Positions 1 to 8,241 of a DNA stretch of 12,773 nucleotides are shown here, piece after piece. Origin of the DNA: Tritrichomonas foetus. Taxonomy: Eukaryota; Parabasalia; Tritrichomonadida; Tritrichomonadidae. Each line of letters opens with the position of its first letter. Within the stretch, counting starts at the first letter, position 1. The stretch covers positions 1 through 12,773 of the forward strand of contig MLAK01000977.1 in the NCBI GenBank assembly GCA_001839685.1, read 5' to 3'. The notes below the pieces were generated by a model. It was not told the DNA's origin and did not search any database. It saw nothing but the letters and a program-made list of their open reading frames with translations. The position numbers were made by a program, and so were the translations under genes.

Positions 1-9
1 TGGTAGGAC

Positions 10-65
10 AAAGGTTTATGGGATGGTCCCCACAAACCTTTGGGGGGACCACGATGTAAACCTTT
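10..65. repeat. Imperfect inverted repeat / hairpin at left edge
   Basis: The arm at 10-31 (AAAGGTTTA, 5 unmatched bases, TGGTCCCC) pairs with the arm at 44-65 (GGGGACCA, 5 unmatched bases, TAAACCTTT), giving 17 of 22 paired positions around a 12-base loop. The loop carries another copy of AAACCTTT (34-41). About 48% of these 56 bases are G or C, well above the flanks. It could be the terminal repeat of a mobile element cut by the window edge, a structured RNA end, or a chance hairpin; the sequence does not decide. Confidence 0.6.
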
Positions 66-374
66 CATATAGGAGGCAATTCATACAACTTTTCGTGCCA
101 AGATAAAAAAAGCGCTTAACGGTTTTCAAATTTAATATTCATTTGTATAATCTATGAAAGAGGCATAATTCATTAATCATTCTTAAAAAAACAATTACAT
201 AAATTATTCGATTGATTAATATAGGAACTAACTTTAAACAACACATGATGATATGAAACATTTATACAAAAAATAAATAGTGAATTTCACATGGGCCTTG
301 TTAATCCACATTTGATGAATATCAATTCAATATCACAACATAATGATTTTTATGTACGTTTAAAAAGTGAAAGC

Positions 375-383
375 GAACGTTAA
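375..383 (+). promoter_or_regulatory. ACGTTA (M3-like) core promoter motif
   Basis: The string GAACGTTAA lies 8 bases before the ATG at 392. It fits the Trichomonas vaginalis M3 core promoter motif as I recall it ([AGC][AG]ACGTTA[TAG], bound by a Myb-like protein). The position directly upstream of a start codon agrees with the very short 5' leaders of trichomonad genes. The assignment rests on motif and position only. Confidence 0.5.
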
Positions 384-391
384 TAACCAAA

Positions 392-2515
392 ATGAGTCTT
401 CGTTCGACTCAAGGGTTACGAAGAACTCTTCGCTCTCTTCCACGTTCTCCAGCACCTCCAGAACCAGGATCAATTCGCTTGGAAGAAGTCGAAGAAGAAT
501 CAAAAGTCCCAACAAAATATCACATTATTCAACAATTTCCTCTCGTTCCGCATGAATATTCATCTAAAGGTTATAAAATGTTTTACGAAAACGGTGTTTG
601 GAATGTTGTTTTATGGCCTTCAACAACATCAAATTATAAAGATGAAATCAGATATCTTCGTGGCGCTGTTGACAAAATGATGGAAGACATAGAAACTACA
701 GTAGTTGACGAATCAGAAGAGATCAGAGGTCTTCAACTTGTTTTAAAGAAAGCTGAATTATTGGAAATTGCTTTACGTGAATTAAACCGTCAAATTACAC
801 GTGAACACTCAGAAAGAGGTGAACTCATGACCTACATTTTAGATTTGTATACAAACTTGTTTAATGAGCTACCTAACTTATATAACGGTACATTTGCTGA
901 AATTCAGAAAGATTATAATAACATGAAAAAGCAAATGGAAGAATCCTCTGAAAATATTCAAACAAGAGAAGCTCAGGCTGAAGAAGAAGTTCGTTCGTTA
1001 AAGATATTATTAGATATGCAGCAACAATGGCACACTGATATCGAATCACAAATTGATGGTTGGAAAGATTCTGTTCAATCATTCAACGAAAAATTAAAAA
1101 TGGAACTGAAATATCAAAAAGATCAATTTGAAGACCAACTTACTGAATTGCAATCACAATTAGATCTTTCAAACGCTGAAAGAGATGCTTATAAGTCACA
1201 AATCGATTGGGAGCAAAAAGCTATCAGTGAACGTGAAGCAGAAGTTATCGAGATGAAAAAACAATTAGAACAAACCAAGAAATTACTTGATGAGCGTGAA
1301 CAAACGTTATATTCTACAAGAACACATTTTGAAAGACAATTTACTTTCATGAGAGAACAAATGGGACAAATGCTATCTAAATCTCAAATTACTGATTTAG
1401 ATAGCCTTCACGTTATAACACAATATTTACCACCAAGACAAGGTGAACAACTTCCATTTTTACCATTAAGCGAACTCAATCAAAGAATTACTGATATTTA
1501 TAGAACACGTGCGAAACATGATGCTGCTTATTCACCTGAGAATGAACCATCACTTGCCAAATATGTTTTGAAGTATCACATTTCGAAATTATTTGGTTAC
1601 GAAACTGCAATTCCTATTATTTGGCAATTCTTATTAACTTGTAGTCGATTTAGACATGAATCCCTTTATGTTGGAATCTTTATGCATCAGTTGGAAGAGC
1701 AATCTAATCATCTTCCATTAATTGAATATATGGTTCAGCTTGTGAAAAATGAGAGTTTAAGCGAAATTGGTCTCCCTCGACTCTCTGTTATGAAATATGC
1801 TGATATTGCTTCAAGAATCTTACCAAATGAGCAAATTGAAGACCTGAAAAGACTTCTTGAACGTAAAATTGTTAATCCACAAAAGACTCAAAATATAGAT
1901 TTCGATATATTCCTACAAATCTTTTTGGATTTAGTCACTGATGTAAATCATACCAAACGCCAAACAATTATGTATAGTTTTAATGAAAAACTTACACAAG
2001 GAAATTGTGATTGGCCAATGTTTTATGACTTTGTATCACGATTAGCACCATATTTCTCGTTCCAGAAAATAGGTGATTTATTCCTTGAAGGAATTTTGTC
2101 CAGTCTTCCAAACACATCAATTACACCATCTGCCTTCCAACTTCTTGTTGATCAAGGAATTTTCGAACATTTACAAAGAGTTTTGACAGATGACTTGGAA
2201 GTTGGAACACCTGAAGAAACAGCAACCTTTGTGAATATGAGATGGGTTTCTGATGTTGTTTCTCCTGTTTCTAGAGCTTTGAGTGAATTAAAGAATGAAA
2301 AATCTGCAGAATGTCATTCATTCTTTACTCAACTAAGCCAAGTTCAAGAACATATGAAGACACCATGCACAGTTGAAGATGCTGGAACTGGACTCTCCTT
2401 GCTCCACCTTGCAGGAATTGTTTTAATTCGATATAAGTTCCTTAAAACTGCGAGAAAGGATTCAGTTGAAGCTCAAAAGGCTGTACGACAGATTCTTGAT
2501 CTTGTTTGGTCTTGA
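392..2515 (+). CDS. Coiled-coil protein with helical C-terminal domain (707 aa)
   Basis: Starts at the first in-frame ATG, preceded by an M3-like motif. Residues 1-25 are basic and Ser/Pro/Arg-rich. Residues about 40-80 form a short, probably folded segment with aromatics (KMFYENGVWNVVLWP). Residues about 80-150 and 165-335 are long charged helices typical of coiled coils, rich in E, K and Q. From about 355 to the end the protein is helical and globular-looking, beginning with a run of the type L-x-x-I-x-x-I-Y-R-x-R...Y-V-L-x-Y. From memory, similar runs occur in coiled-coil proteins of ciliates and other flagellated protists, which suggests a ciliary or cytoskeletal role; this is inference. 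No signal peptide or membrane segment is apparent. It is convergent with the BTB-like gene. I cannot name it. Coding is near certain; function is unknown. Confidence 0.9.
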   Translation: MSLRSTQGLRRTLRSLPRSPAPPEPGSIRLEEVEEESKVPTKYHIIQQFPLVPHEYSSKGYKMFYENGVWNVVLWPSTTSNYKDEIRYLRGAVDKMMEDIETTVVDESEEIRGLQLVLKKAELLEIALRELNRQITREHSERGELMTYILDLYTNLFNELPNLYNGTFAEIQKDYNNMKKQMEESSENIQTREAQAEEEVRSLKILLDMQQQWHTDIESQIDGWKDSVQSFNEKLKMELKYQKDQFEDQLTELQSQLDLSNAERDAYKSQIDWEQKAISEREAEVIEMKKQLEQTKKLLDEREQTLYSTRTHFERQFTFMREQMGQMLSKSQITDLDSLHVITQYLPPRQGEQLPFLPLSELNQRITDIYRTRAKHDAAYSPENEPSLAKYVLKYHISKLFGYETAIPIIWQFLLTCSRFRHESLYVGIFMHQLEEQSNHLPLIEYMVQLVKNESLSEIGLPRLSVMKYADIASRILPNEQIEDLKRLLERKIVNPQKTQNIDFDIFLQIFLDLVTDVNHTKRQTIMYSFNEKLTQGNCDWPMFYDFVSRLAPYFSFQKIGDLFLEGILSSLPNTSITPSAFQLLVDQGIFEHLQRVLTDDLEVGTPEETATFVNMRWVSDVVSPVSRALSELKNEKSAECHSFFTQLSQVQEHMKTPCTVEDAGTGLSLLHLAGIVLIRYKFLKTARKDSVEAQKAVRQILDLVWS

Positions 2516-2591
2516 AGAAACACATGAAATTTATTGTATATATTATTAAAATGATTAATATTCTCCATTTTAGTTCTATTTTATGATTAAC

Positions 2592-2609
2592 ATTAAGATT
2601 AATCTTAAT
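2592..2609. repeat. 18-bp perfect palindrome between convergent genes
   Basis: ATTAAGATTAATCTTAAT is identical to its own reverse complement and lies between the stop codons of two convergent genes (2515 and 2713). As RNA it would form a weak, purely AU-rich structure with no loop, so a hairpin terminator is unlikely. A binding site, or a shared 3'-end processing region, is possible. Chance in AT-rich DNA cannot be excluded. Confidence 0.5.
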
Positions 2610-2712
2610 ATTCCATCCTAAGTTGACCATTATTCAAAATTTAGTTCGATTTTAGAATCTTTATAATAAGCGAAAAAGGAAGTAAAACTATAAAATTTGA
2701 CTTATATTCTAT

Positions 2713-3852
2713 TTAAATAACAGTTAATTTTCCAAAAAATTCTAATGCAGACAAATTTATGGCATTTAGACTTGTTTTCCGATTTGAAAAATTAGTTCTT
2801 TGAACAAATCTAATGTATCTGAAAAATGAAGATTCATTGCATGAGTAATTCTTAATGGCGTATGGTTGAGCAAGTTCTTCATCAGCTTCATGTTCGATGA
2901 TAACTTCCCAATTATTATTATCATTAGATCCAACAAGTGCCCAATGTTTCGGTGCTTCTGTGAAAACATCACCAACTTGAATAGTAAGGGATGTAAGTGA
3001 TATTTTCCGTTCACGGAAATCATAGTGGATATAATTTAAGCCGTTGCACAAAATACGAATAGTTACTTCAGGATTTTTTAAATCGACAATATTCTGAATG
3101 TTTTTAACAGGAACTGGTGCTTCTAAAAACACAGCACGTGCTACATAAACATTTTTTGATGCAAGTGATGTCAAATTAGCTATAATTCCTAATAGTTCAT
3201 TATCCTCTTCATATTTCAATTCAATATGTGCATTTCGAGTTAATGCTGATGATATAACAAAATAATTTTCTAGTGTATTTTTTTGTTTTGTGATTTCATG
3301 GTAATAGTTTTTAGCAAGTCTTTTATTGTCTTTTGATATTTTCGTGCTTTCAATGATTTGTCGTAAGATTTCCGGAGTTAGCAAAGTTAATGAAGGATCT
3401 CTATAAAATTTCAGGAAGTGTGAAGCAATGTAACGAATATCATGCGAAATATTTAAACCAATTTCTTTTTGTCGAAATATATATGATATCACATCTTTTG
3501 GCGAGATTTTTTTGTTTGTCACAACCAGCACACTTTGTTTTAGATCTTCGTTCTCTAATTCGTTTGCTAAGGCTAAAAATTGATGAGAATTCTTGCGACT
3601 GATTACAACTTGATTTCCTCTTAATACGTTAAAGAATATAACGAGATATGGTTTCATCACATTTGATTCGATATCGTAGTATGATAAGTATGGATCTTTT
3701 TCAAGTAATCGACGAATAATTGGTGCGATTTCAATTGCTGCGATTTTGCTGCATTCGAAAGAAAAATTGGGCGCTGTAAATTTGAAATCATTTGGAAGCT
3801 CGTGAAATGATTTAATAATTTTGGATGGGAACCCATAAAGAGTGAGTCTCAT
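2713..3852 (-). CDS. BTB-like / F5-8 type C (discoidin-like) domain protein (379 aa)
   Basis: Starts at the ATG at 3852. Residues about 20-105 have the look of a divergent BTB/POZ fold (FKFTAPNFSFECSKIAAI, then a hydrophobic segment around VIFFNVLRGN). Residues 110-200 are helical and BACK-like. Residues about 215-379 match the C-terminal half of a coagulation factor 5/8 (discoidin-like) domain: Y-D-F at 277-279, then PKHWALVGSNDNNNW, then FFRYIRF, ending in EFFGKL. This architecture belongs to a large trichomonad family. No signal peptide or transmembrane segment is visible, so it is probably intracellular, unlike typical secreted discoidin proteins. BTB/BACK proteins often act as Cullin-3 adaptors, but the N-terminus is too divergent to claim that here. 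The stop codon is followed by A (TAAA), which may double as the trichomonad UAAA polyadenylation signal. Confidence 0.85.
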   Translation of the reverse strand: MRLTLYGFPSKIIKSFHELPNDFKFTAPNFSFECSKIAAIEIAPIIRRLLEKDPYLSYYDIESNVMKPYLVIFFNVLRGNQVVISRKNSHQFLALANELENEDLKQSVLVVTNKKISPKDVISYIFRQKEIGLNISHDIRYIASHFLKFYRDPSLTLLTPEILRQIIESTKISKDNKRLAKNYYHEITKQKNTLENYFVISSALTRNAHIELKYEEDNELLGIIANLTSLASKNVYVARAVFLEAPVPVKNIQNIVDLKNPEVTIRILCNGLNYIHYDFRERKISLTSLTIQVGDVFTEAPKHWALVGSNDNNNWEVIIEHEADEELAQPYAIKNYSCNESSFFRYIRFVQRTNFSNRKTSLNAINLSALEFFGKLTVI

Positions 3853-4182
3853 CCAAATACACTTTTTTCTTCTTAACGTACAAATTTTTTACATAAACTT
3901 TTTCAAACAGATTCCTTTATTTAATGTTTCGCCTAATCAAATCACATTTGGCTATCTCAGCTCTGAACTTACATTCTGGAGAAGGGTATTAACTCAAAAA
4001 TATATTCTTTTTTCTTCAAAGTCAAATGATTTTGTTTTTCTCTTGAAAATCAGTGTTTCTTACAAAAATATATAAAATTTTTATTAGATGAAAAATACAA
4101 ACATTTATTTCAATAAAATAAATTTACAAACAAAAGTGTGCACACCAAAAACATTCATGTTTTCATTTGCTTGATCAAGTGA
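3853..4182. other. Spacer between two minus-strand genes
   Basis: About 330 AT-rich bases holding the 3' flank of the coiled-coil gene (right) and the promoter of the BTB-like gene (left). A 10-bp palindrome CTTGATCAAG lies at 4170-4179, just past the stop codon of the coiled-coil gene. A plus-strand open frame here starts only with GTG, is low in complexity and overlaps the opposite gene start, so it is not called. Nothing else seen. Confidence 0.6.
3874..3879 (-). promoter_or_regulatory. ACGTTA core motif upstream of BTB-like gene
   Basis: On the minus strand the sequence reads GTACGTTAAG about 21 bases before the ATG at 3852. It shares the ACGTTA core with the motif at 375-383, but has T where the recalled M3 consensus needs a purine. 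It is a weaker candidate than the first one. Confidence 0.35.
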
Positions 4183-5496
4183 TTATGGAAATTGCTTTTT
4201 CATTGGAATCATTGGCACCCGTTTTCTTAAGGGAACAACAGCTGATTTTGGCAATGAATTAGATAGCTGGCTTTCAAATTCAATCTGTTTTTCTTCAATT
4301 TTATCTAATTCTTGAATCTCCCCTTTTAGTTCAAGAAGCTGTTTTCGAATTCCCCATGGCGCTGTGGTCTGCTCGAGGGATATTCCATCATTTAGTTCTT
4401 TGGCAATGAGTGCATTTTCACCTCCTGAATTTTCATGTTCTTTACGACATGCATCAAGATCAATTTTAACAGCTTCTTTCTTCCGTATAAGACTGTGTGC
4501 TACTTTTCTAAGATCATCTGTATCGTTTTTAGTACGTTCAAGTTGTTTCTCAAGTGAAGCAATTCGATTTTTTGTTTCTTTGATTTTATCTTGCGTCGTT
4601 GCAGTTTTGTTAATTACCTGATCGATTGATCTATTCAAATCAGCAATTGTTCGATTTCCATAATCAATTTGTCTTCTAACATTGGCTGTTAACGATTCTG
4701 TATCAACTTGCTTTTTTAATTGGTCAACTTCATCTGAAAGTTTAACAACAAGTTCTTCACTTTTTTGATGCTTATCTTTTAGTTGAAAATATTCCTGGAG
4801 TTTTGGCTCAATTTTCATGAGCTGCTCTGTAAAATCACGAATATCTTCTCGTGCAATTGTTATCGAAGATGATAAATGCTGAATACCTCGATTGTTTGTT
4901 CGCATTTGCTCATCATATTCTTTTGTATCAGCTGAAGATGATTCATAAATAGATCTCAGAAAATTGATAGCTTTATTTAACCGTTGTCTTTCAGCACTCC
5001 AAACTTCGTTGACTCTTTGCGACTTTGCTTTGAAGTTTGTCATTCCAATTTCCGATGTTTGATTCTGTTTAGTTAGTTTTTCATCTTGATCGAGCCGGAA
5101 TTTCATTTTGAGTGATGATAATTCATTATATTTTTTTTCGATTTCTGAGTTTAAAAGGCTCGCCACACGCGTTTCGTCTCTGTATTCCGTTAAAGTTTGT
5201 TCTAATTTCTGTTTTAGCGCTTCGATTTCTTCAGGCGTGAGGATTCTGTCATTCTGGAATTGAGTGGCCTGCTGGGTCGGGGCAGGCCCATAGCTGTCAA
5301 CGAGAGGAGCAACTTGTGCTTGTAAAGCATTGAATTTACTTCGAAGGAGAGTATTTTCGTCGAGTACTTTTTGTAGTTTTTCTAATTCTTGGATTTGTTT
5401 TGTACGAAAGTCTTCTTTAGCTTTCTTCTTCATGGAGACTGACGACTGGATTTGTGGATTGTCCGTTTCTTCTCCTTTGTCTTGAGAAAGAGACAT
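4183..5496 (-). CDS. Coiled-coil protein, function unknown (437 aa)
   Basis: Starts at the first in-frame ATG at 5496. The first 25 residues are polar and Ser/Gln-rich. Residues about 25-65 form a first heptad-like helix (QIQELEKLQKVLDENTLL), broken by a Pro/Gln-rich linker near residues 66-85. From about 88 to 400 the protein is almost continuous charged helix rich in K, E, Q and L, interrupted around 360-380 by a Gly/Asn-containing loop. The last 20 residues are basic with several prolines (VVPLRKRVPMIPMKK), a plausible protein- or microtubule-binding tail. No enzymatic motif, signal peptide or membrane segment is seen. Trichomonads carry many such proteins in striated and sheet-like cytoskeletal structures, so a structural role is likely but inferred. 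No family name can be given. Confidence 0.88.
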   Translation of the reverse strand: MSLSQDKGEETDNPQIQSSVSMKKKAKEDFRTKQIQELEKLQKVLDENTLLRSKFNALQAQVAPLVDSYGPAPTQQATQFQNDRILTPEEIEALKQKLEQTLTEYRDETRVASLLNSEIEKKYNELSSLKMKFRLDQDEKLTKQNQTSEIGMTNFKAKSQRVNEVWSAERQRLNKAINFLRSIYESSSADTKEYDEQMRTNNRGIQHLSSSITIAREDIRDFTEQLMKIEPKLQEYFQLKDKHQKSEELVVKLSDEVDQLKKQVDTESLTANVRRQIDYGNRTIADLNRSIDQVINKTATTQDKIKETKNRIASLEKQLERTKNDTDDLRKVAHSLIRKKEAVKIDLDACRKEHENSGGENALIAKELNDGISLEQTTAPWGIRKQLLELKGEIQELDKIEEKQIEFESQLSNSLPKSAVVPLRKRVPMIPMKKQFP

Positions 5497-5835
5497 GATT
5501 TAAAAATTCGTTTTTTAGATATGAGTTTTTGAATCATTATTTGGCTGATTTCCAAATACGACCAGATATTCATTTAATTATAACAAAATCATTGAATATT
5601 ATTCAAAATCAATGAATCTATGTATCACAAATAATTTGTGAAACAATCTCTGAAACTGTAATCTATCGTAATTTGGAATATATAGAGGAGTATTGACCTT
5701 AACTCCCGATATCATGGTCAAAATAATCAAGATACACTATTTTTTGATTAGTTAATGAAATAACATTCTAAATAGATGCTAATATATAAGTAAAAACATA
5801 ATTCCACAATTTATTCATATCTAATTTATTTTCAT
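5497..5835. other. Spacer upstream of the 437-aa coiled-coil gene
   Basis: About 339 AT-rich bases. The right end is the 3' flank of the Myb gene; on the minus strand AATAAATT occurs a few bases after its TAG. The left end is the promoter side of the coiled-coil gene; on the minus strand a TCATA string (fits TCA-Y-W of the trichomonad initiator) occurs about 26 bases before the ATG. Two 15-bp palindromes lie within it and are listed separately. No gene seen. Confidence 0.6.
5592..5640. repeat. Pair of 15-bp palindromes (7-1-7) upstream of coiled-coil gene
   Basis: TTGAATATTATTCAA at 5592-5606 and CACAAATAATTTGTG at 5626-5640 are each a perfect 7-base inverted repeat around a single base. They are separated by 19 bases and lie about 95-145 bases upstream of the start codon at 5496. 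The two are unrelated in sequence. They could be binding sites for dimeric proteins, or chance symmetry in AT-rich DNA. Confidence 0.4.
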
Positions 5836-6894
5836 CTAAAAGCTGAACAATTCTGACTCATCAAAGTTAAATTGCAAGAAGTCGTAAACTTCAGCTTCTT
5901 CTTCTGTAAATGCCGCATTTTTATTTCCGATATCTACATTAAAAACAGGCTGGCTTTGTTCATAAACTGCTTTATCAAATTCTTCATCTTCCTCTTCCTC
6001 TTCCAAATCGTTCTGCTGGTCATCCCAATTCACCTCTTTATCAATTTCTTCATCATCCTGGAATGAAAATTGATAATTTATTTGGTCATTATCCACAATT
6101 TCTTCATGAGTATTTGAAACAATATGCGTATTTTGTATTGAGTCCGATTCCACTTTTTGAATAAGACCATATCCCATATTCTGTAAACTCTGTAAGTTAT
6201 AATTATACAGGGAGATTTGTTGTGGCTGTGATTGCATCTGTTGTTGGATTTGATACTGCTGGACAAAAAATCCAATATTGCTGATATTTCCTATACAAAA
6301 GTTCATTAAAGGATTGGCAATGTCGGCCATGGAATTGACCATTGGAACAGCAATCATTCCCTGCATGTTTTGGGCATTTTGGATGTTTTGAATTGCTTGA
6401 TTTGGCAGATGTGATTGGATTGGTTGATTATTAGACTGTTGTGGCTTTTGAACAGGTGAGTCTTGTGATGCTGATTTTGGGCTGAACTCAGCTCGACTCA
6501 CGAAGTAATTCCATCGATTTTTGATCGAATTTGGACTTCGATTTTTAAAGAACTCTTTTATGATCGCCCACTTCGGCCCAAACTCTTGGTACTTGCTGTA
6601 GAGCAATTCGTCTTCTTCCCGCGACCACTCGCCGTTGAAGAATCCTGGAATCAGATAATTGGAATATCGATCGCGGCATTGCCTGGCCGTTCTATTTGGC
6701 ATTCGCTTGGCAATCTGGTCCCACTTCCTTGGCCCCATTTCTGCGACGAGCTGGCTGAGGAAGCGATCTTCCTCTTCAGTGAATTTCCTCCGGAGGGCCG
6801 GATTGGAATTCCCGCCTGCCGACGAAGTGTCTGGGCAGATACTCACTTGGGATTCTGCAGAAGAAGTTTCTGGAGAAAGGTGATTCGTATTCAT
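5836..6894 (-). CDS. R2R3 Myb-type DNA-binding protein (352 aa)
   Basis: The open frame reaches back to a TTG, but the first ATG is at 6894 and is used here. Residues 36-80 form repeat R2 (F38, W58 and Y77 in place of the three spaced tryptophans; recognition helix RTARQCRDRYSNYL). Residues 88-134 form R3 (W90, W109, W128; recognition helix SPNSIKNRWNYF). Both match the plant and protist R2R3 Myb pattern closely, so sequence-specific DNA binding in the nucleus is well supported. Residues about 150-245 are rich in Q and N. Residues 280-307 are strongly acidic, and the last 17 residues mix acidic with aromatic residues (VYDFLQFNFDESELF), typical of activation domains. Trichomonas Myb proteins regulate iron-responsive adhesin genes and bind core promoters; the target of this one is unknown. 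The DNA-binding half is visibly more GC-rich than the tail. Confidence 0.93.
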   Translation of the reverse strand: MNTNHLSPETSSAESQVSICPDTSSAGGNSNPALRRKFTEEEDRFLSQLVAEMGPRKWDQIAKRMPNRTARQCRDRYSNYLIPGFFNGEWSREEDELLYSKYQEFGPKWAIIKEFFKNRSPNSIKNRWNYFVSRAEFSPKSASQDSPVQKPQQSNNQPIQSHLPNQAIQNIQNAQNMQGMIAVPMVNSMADIANPLMNFCIGNISNIGFFVQQYQIQQQMQSQPQQISLYNYNLQSLQNMGYGLIQKVESDSIQNTHIVSNTHEEIVDNDQINYQFSFQDDEEIDKEVNWDDQQNDLEEEEEDEEFDKAVYEQSQPVFNVDIGNKNAAFTEEEAEVYDFLQFNFDESELFSF

Positions 6895-7242
6895 AGAAGA
6901 GTGCAAAAAAAATGTTTTGTATTACCCATTGAAATTCATTTCACATTCTCTGAAAATTGAGGGAAATAAAGATACTCAAAGGGATCGTATTGTGTGGAAT
7001 TGAAAAAAGGAATTGAGATTTGTATTACGCGGATAGAATTAATTGTGGTATTTGAATTGTGTATTGAATATTTGTAAAAAATGATGATTTTCCAAAAGCA
7101 ATTCTGTAGTCAATTACCTAAATTTGTGTAGAATGTTTGAAAATCATTGAATTAGAATTTGATTGAAAGAAATTATAGAAAATTGAAAGTAACGGCAAAA
7201 TATAAAAGTTTAATTTTGAAAAGTAAACACCGGTTTATTTCG

Positions 7243-7269
7243 AAAACTCCATTATGCGCTCACTTTTTG
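7243..7269. repeat. 27-bp direct repeat, copy 1
   Basis: AAAACTCCATTATGCG followed by CTCACTTTTTG. It matches copy 2 at 7478-7504 in 25 of 27 positions; the only difference is CT versus TC. It lies about 350 bases upstream of the Myb start codon. Confidence 0.7.
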
Positions 7270-7477
7270 ATATGATTGATAACTCACTGACCATCAGCAT
7301 TGCTATTCGATGTATTCATAGGATAAATAATACATCATCAATTATCTATCTCGATTTATGATGTTTCACTTTCCATCGTTTCTTTTTTCTGTATCTTCTC
7401 AAAAAAACATAATTTCTGTTATAAAAGAATACATTGAAAAATCAAACTAATTATTCAAATAAATCAATTCATCATTC

Positions 7478-7504
7478 AAAACTCCATTATGCGTCCACTT
7501 TTTG
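7478..7504. repeat. 27-bp direct repeat, copy 2
   Basis: AAAACTCCATTATGCG followed by TCCACTTTTTG, 235 bases from copy 1. A much weaker look-alike (AAAACTCTCTTATGATCTC) starts at 8012. The flanks of the copies do not match, so the conserved block is short. Confidence 0.7.
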
Positions 7505-8241
7505 TAAGTATCTGAAATATAAATTAAATATCTCCAAAATTAAATTATCCAGTTGTGATGGAGAAATTTTTCCAAATTTATTGGTAAAACCACTTTTCAT
7601 TTATCTTATCCAAGTATACTATTAAATAATTTCGACATGATGCTTTTCCTATATCTTTCTCACAAATTACATTTTTTGGTGGATTGGAGACATAAAATCC
7701 AGAATACCATATTTAAATTAGAATTCATGATTTTTTTGTGACATATTTCTCATTTTCAGAAAATTTCGTAAAATTATTTCTGTCTCATATCTCTTCATTG
7801 TTGAATCTGACATTATATTTCCATTATATTAGTTTAACATTTACTTTTTTGGTTGGATGTATCCTCTCATATTGATGTTATTTTTCCCTCACTAATTTTA
7901 CGCTTTTTTTTTGCTTTTTTCATTAAAAACATTTTTCATATACTGTATACTTATGAATTTATCTATTTTAAATGGATATGACATAATTTATATTTTTTTT
8001 TTTATAATTTCAAAACTCTCTTATGATCTCTTTCAGCAATAAAATTCTTCAAAATTTTGTTTATTATAAAATCTACTATATCTCTATTTCATTTTTGGAT
8101 TTTTTTCAATTTTATGGTTTTTCTTTGGCTCCTTCATCTCCAGTCATATTTCAATTTTTATATTTCTACAATAAAGTTCAAAACAATCTATAAAAATAAG
8201 TTCTTCTCAAAAAAAGAAAGCAATTGGAAATATACAAACAT

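Larger units (their letters stand above)
1..391. other. Intergenic spacer left of the coiled-coil gene
   Basis: No convincing coding region on either strand. The left edge (10-65) carries a GC-richer inverted repeat, described separately. The rest is strongly AT-rich with scattered TTCATT and ATTAAT strings typical of trichomonad upstream DNA. The last 20 bases hold an ACGTTA-type promoter motif next to the start codon at 392. No tRNA or rRNA signature seen. Confidence 0.7.
6895..8241. other. 1.3-kb gene-free AT-rich region
   Basis: The longest stretch without a gene in the window, between the Myb start codon and the stop of the pseudokinase gene. Very AT-rich with several poly-T runs (for example around 7991-8003). 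Only short open frames exist, starting at TTG or within low-complexity sequence, and none resembles a known domain. It holds a diverged 27-bp direct repeat at 7243 and 7478. It may include a long upstream control region for the Myb gene or the remains of a decayed gene; neither can be shown. Confidence 0.6.

Noticed and set aside
2766..3023. 85-aa frame on the same strand overlapping the BTB-like gene
   Set aside because: Lies fully inside the discoidin-like coding region in another frame and has no domain features.
6586..6960. 124-aa open frame on the plus strand opposite the Myb gene
   Set aside because: It mirrors the GC-richer Myb DNA-binding region, shows no domain, and the opposite strand is a clear R2R3 Myb.
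7434..7625. 63-aa open frame in the gene-free region
   Set aside because: Starts at TTG, has AT-rich random composition and no recognisable motif.
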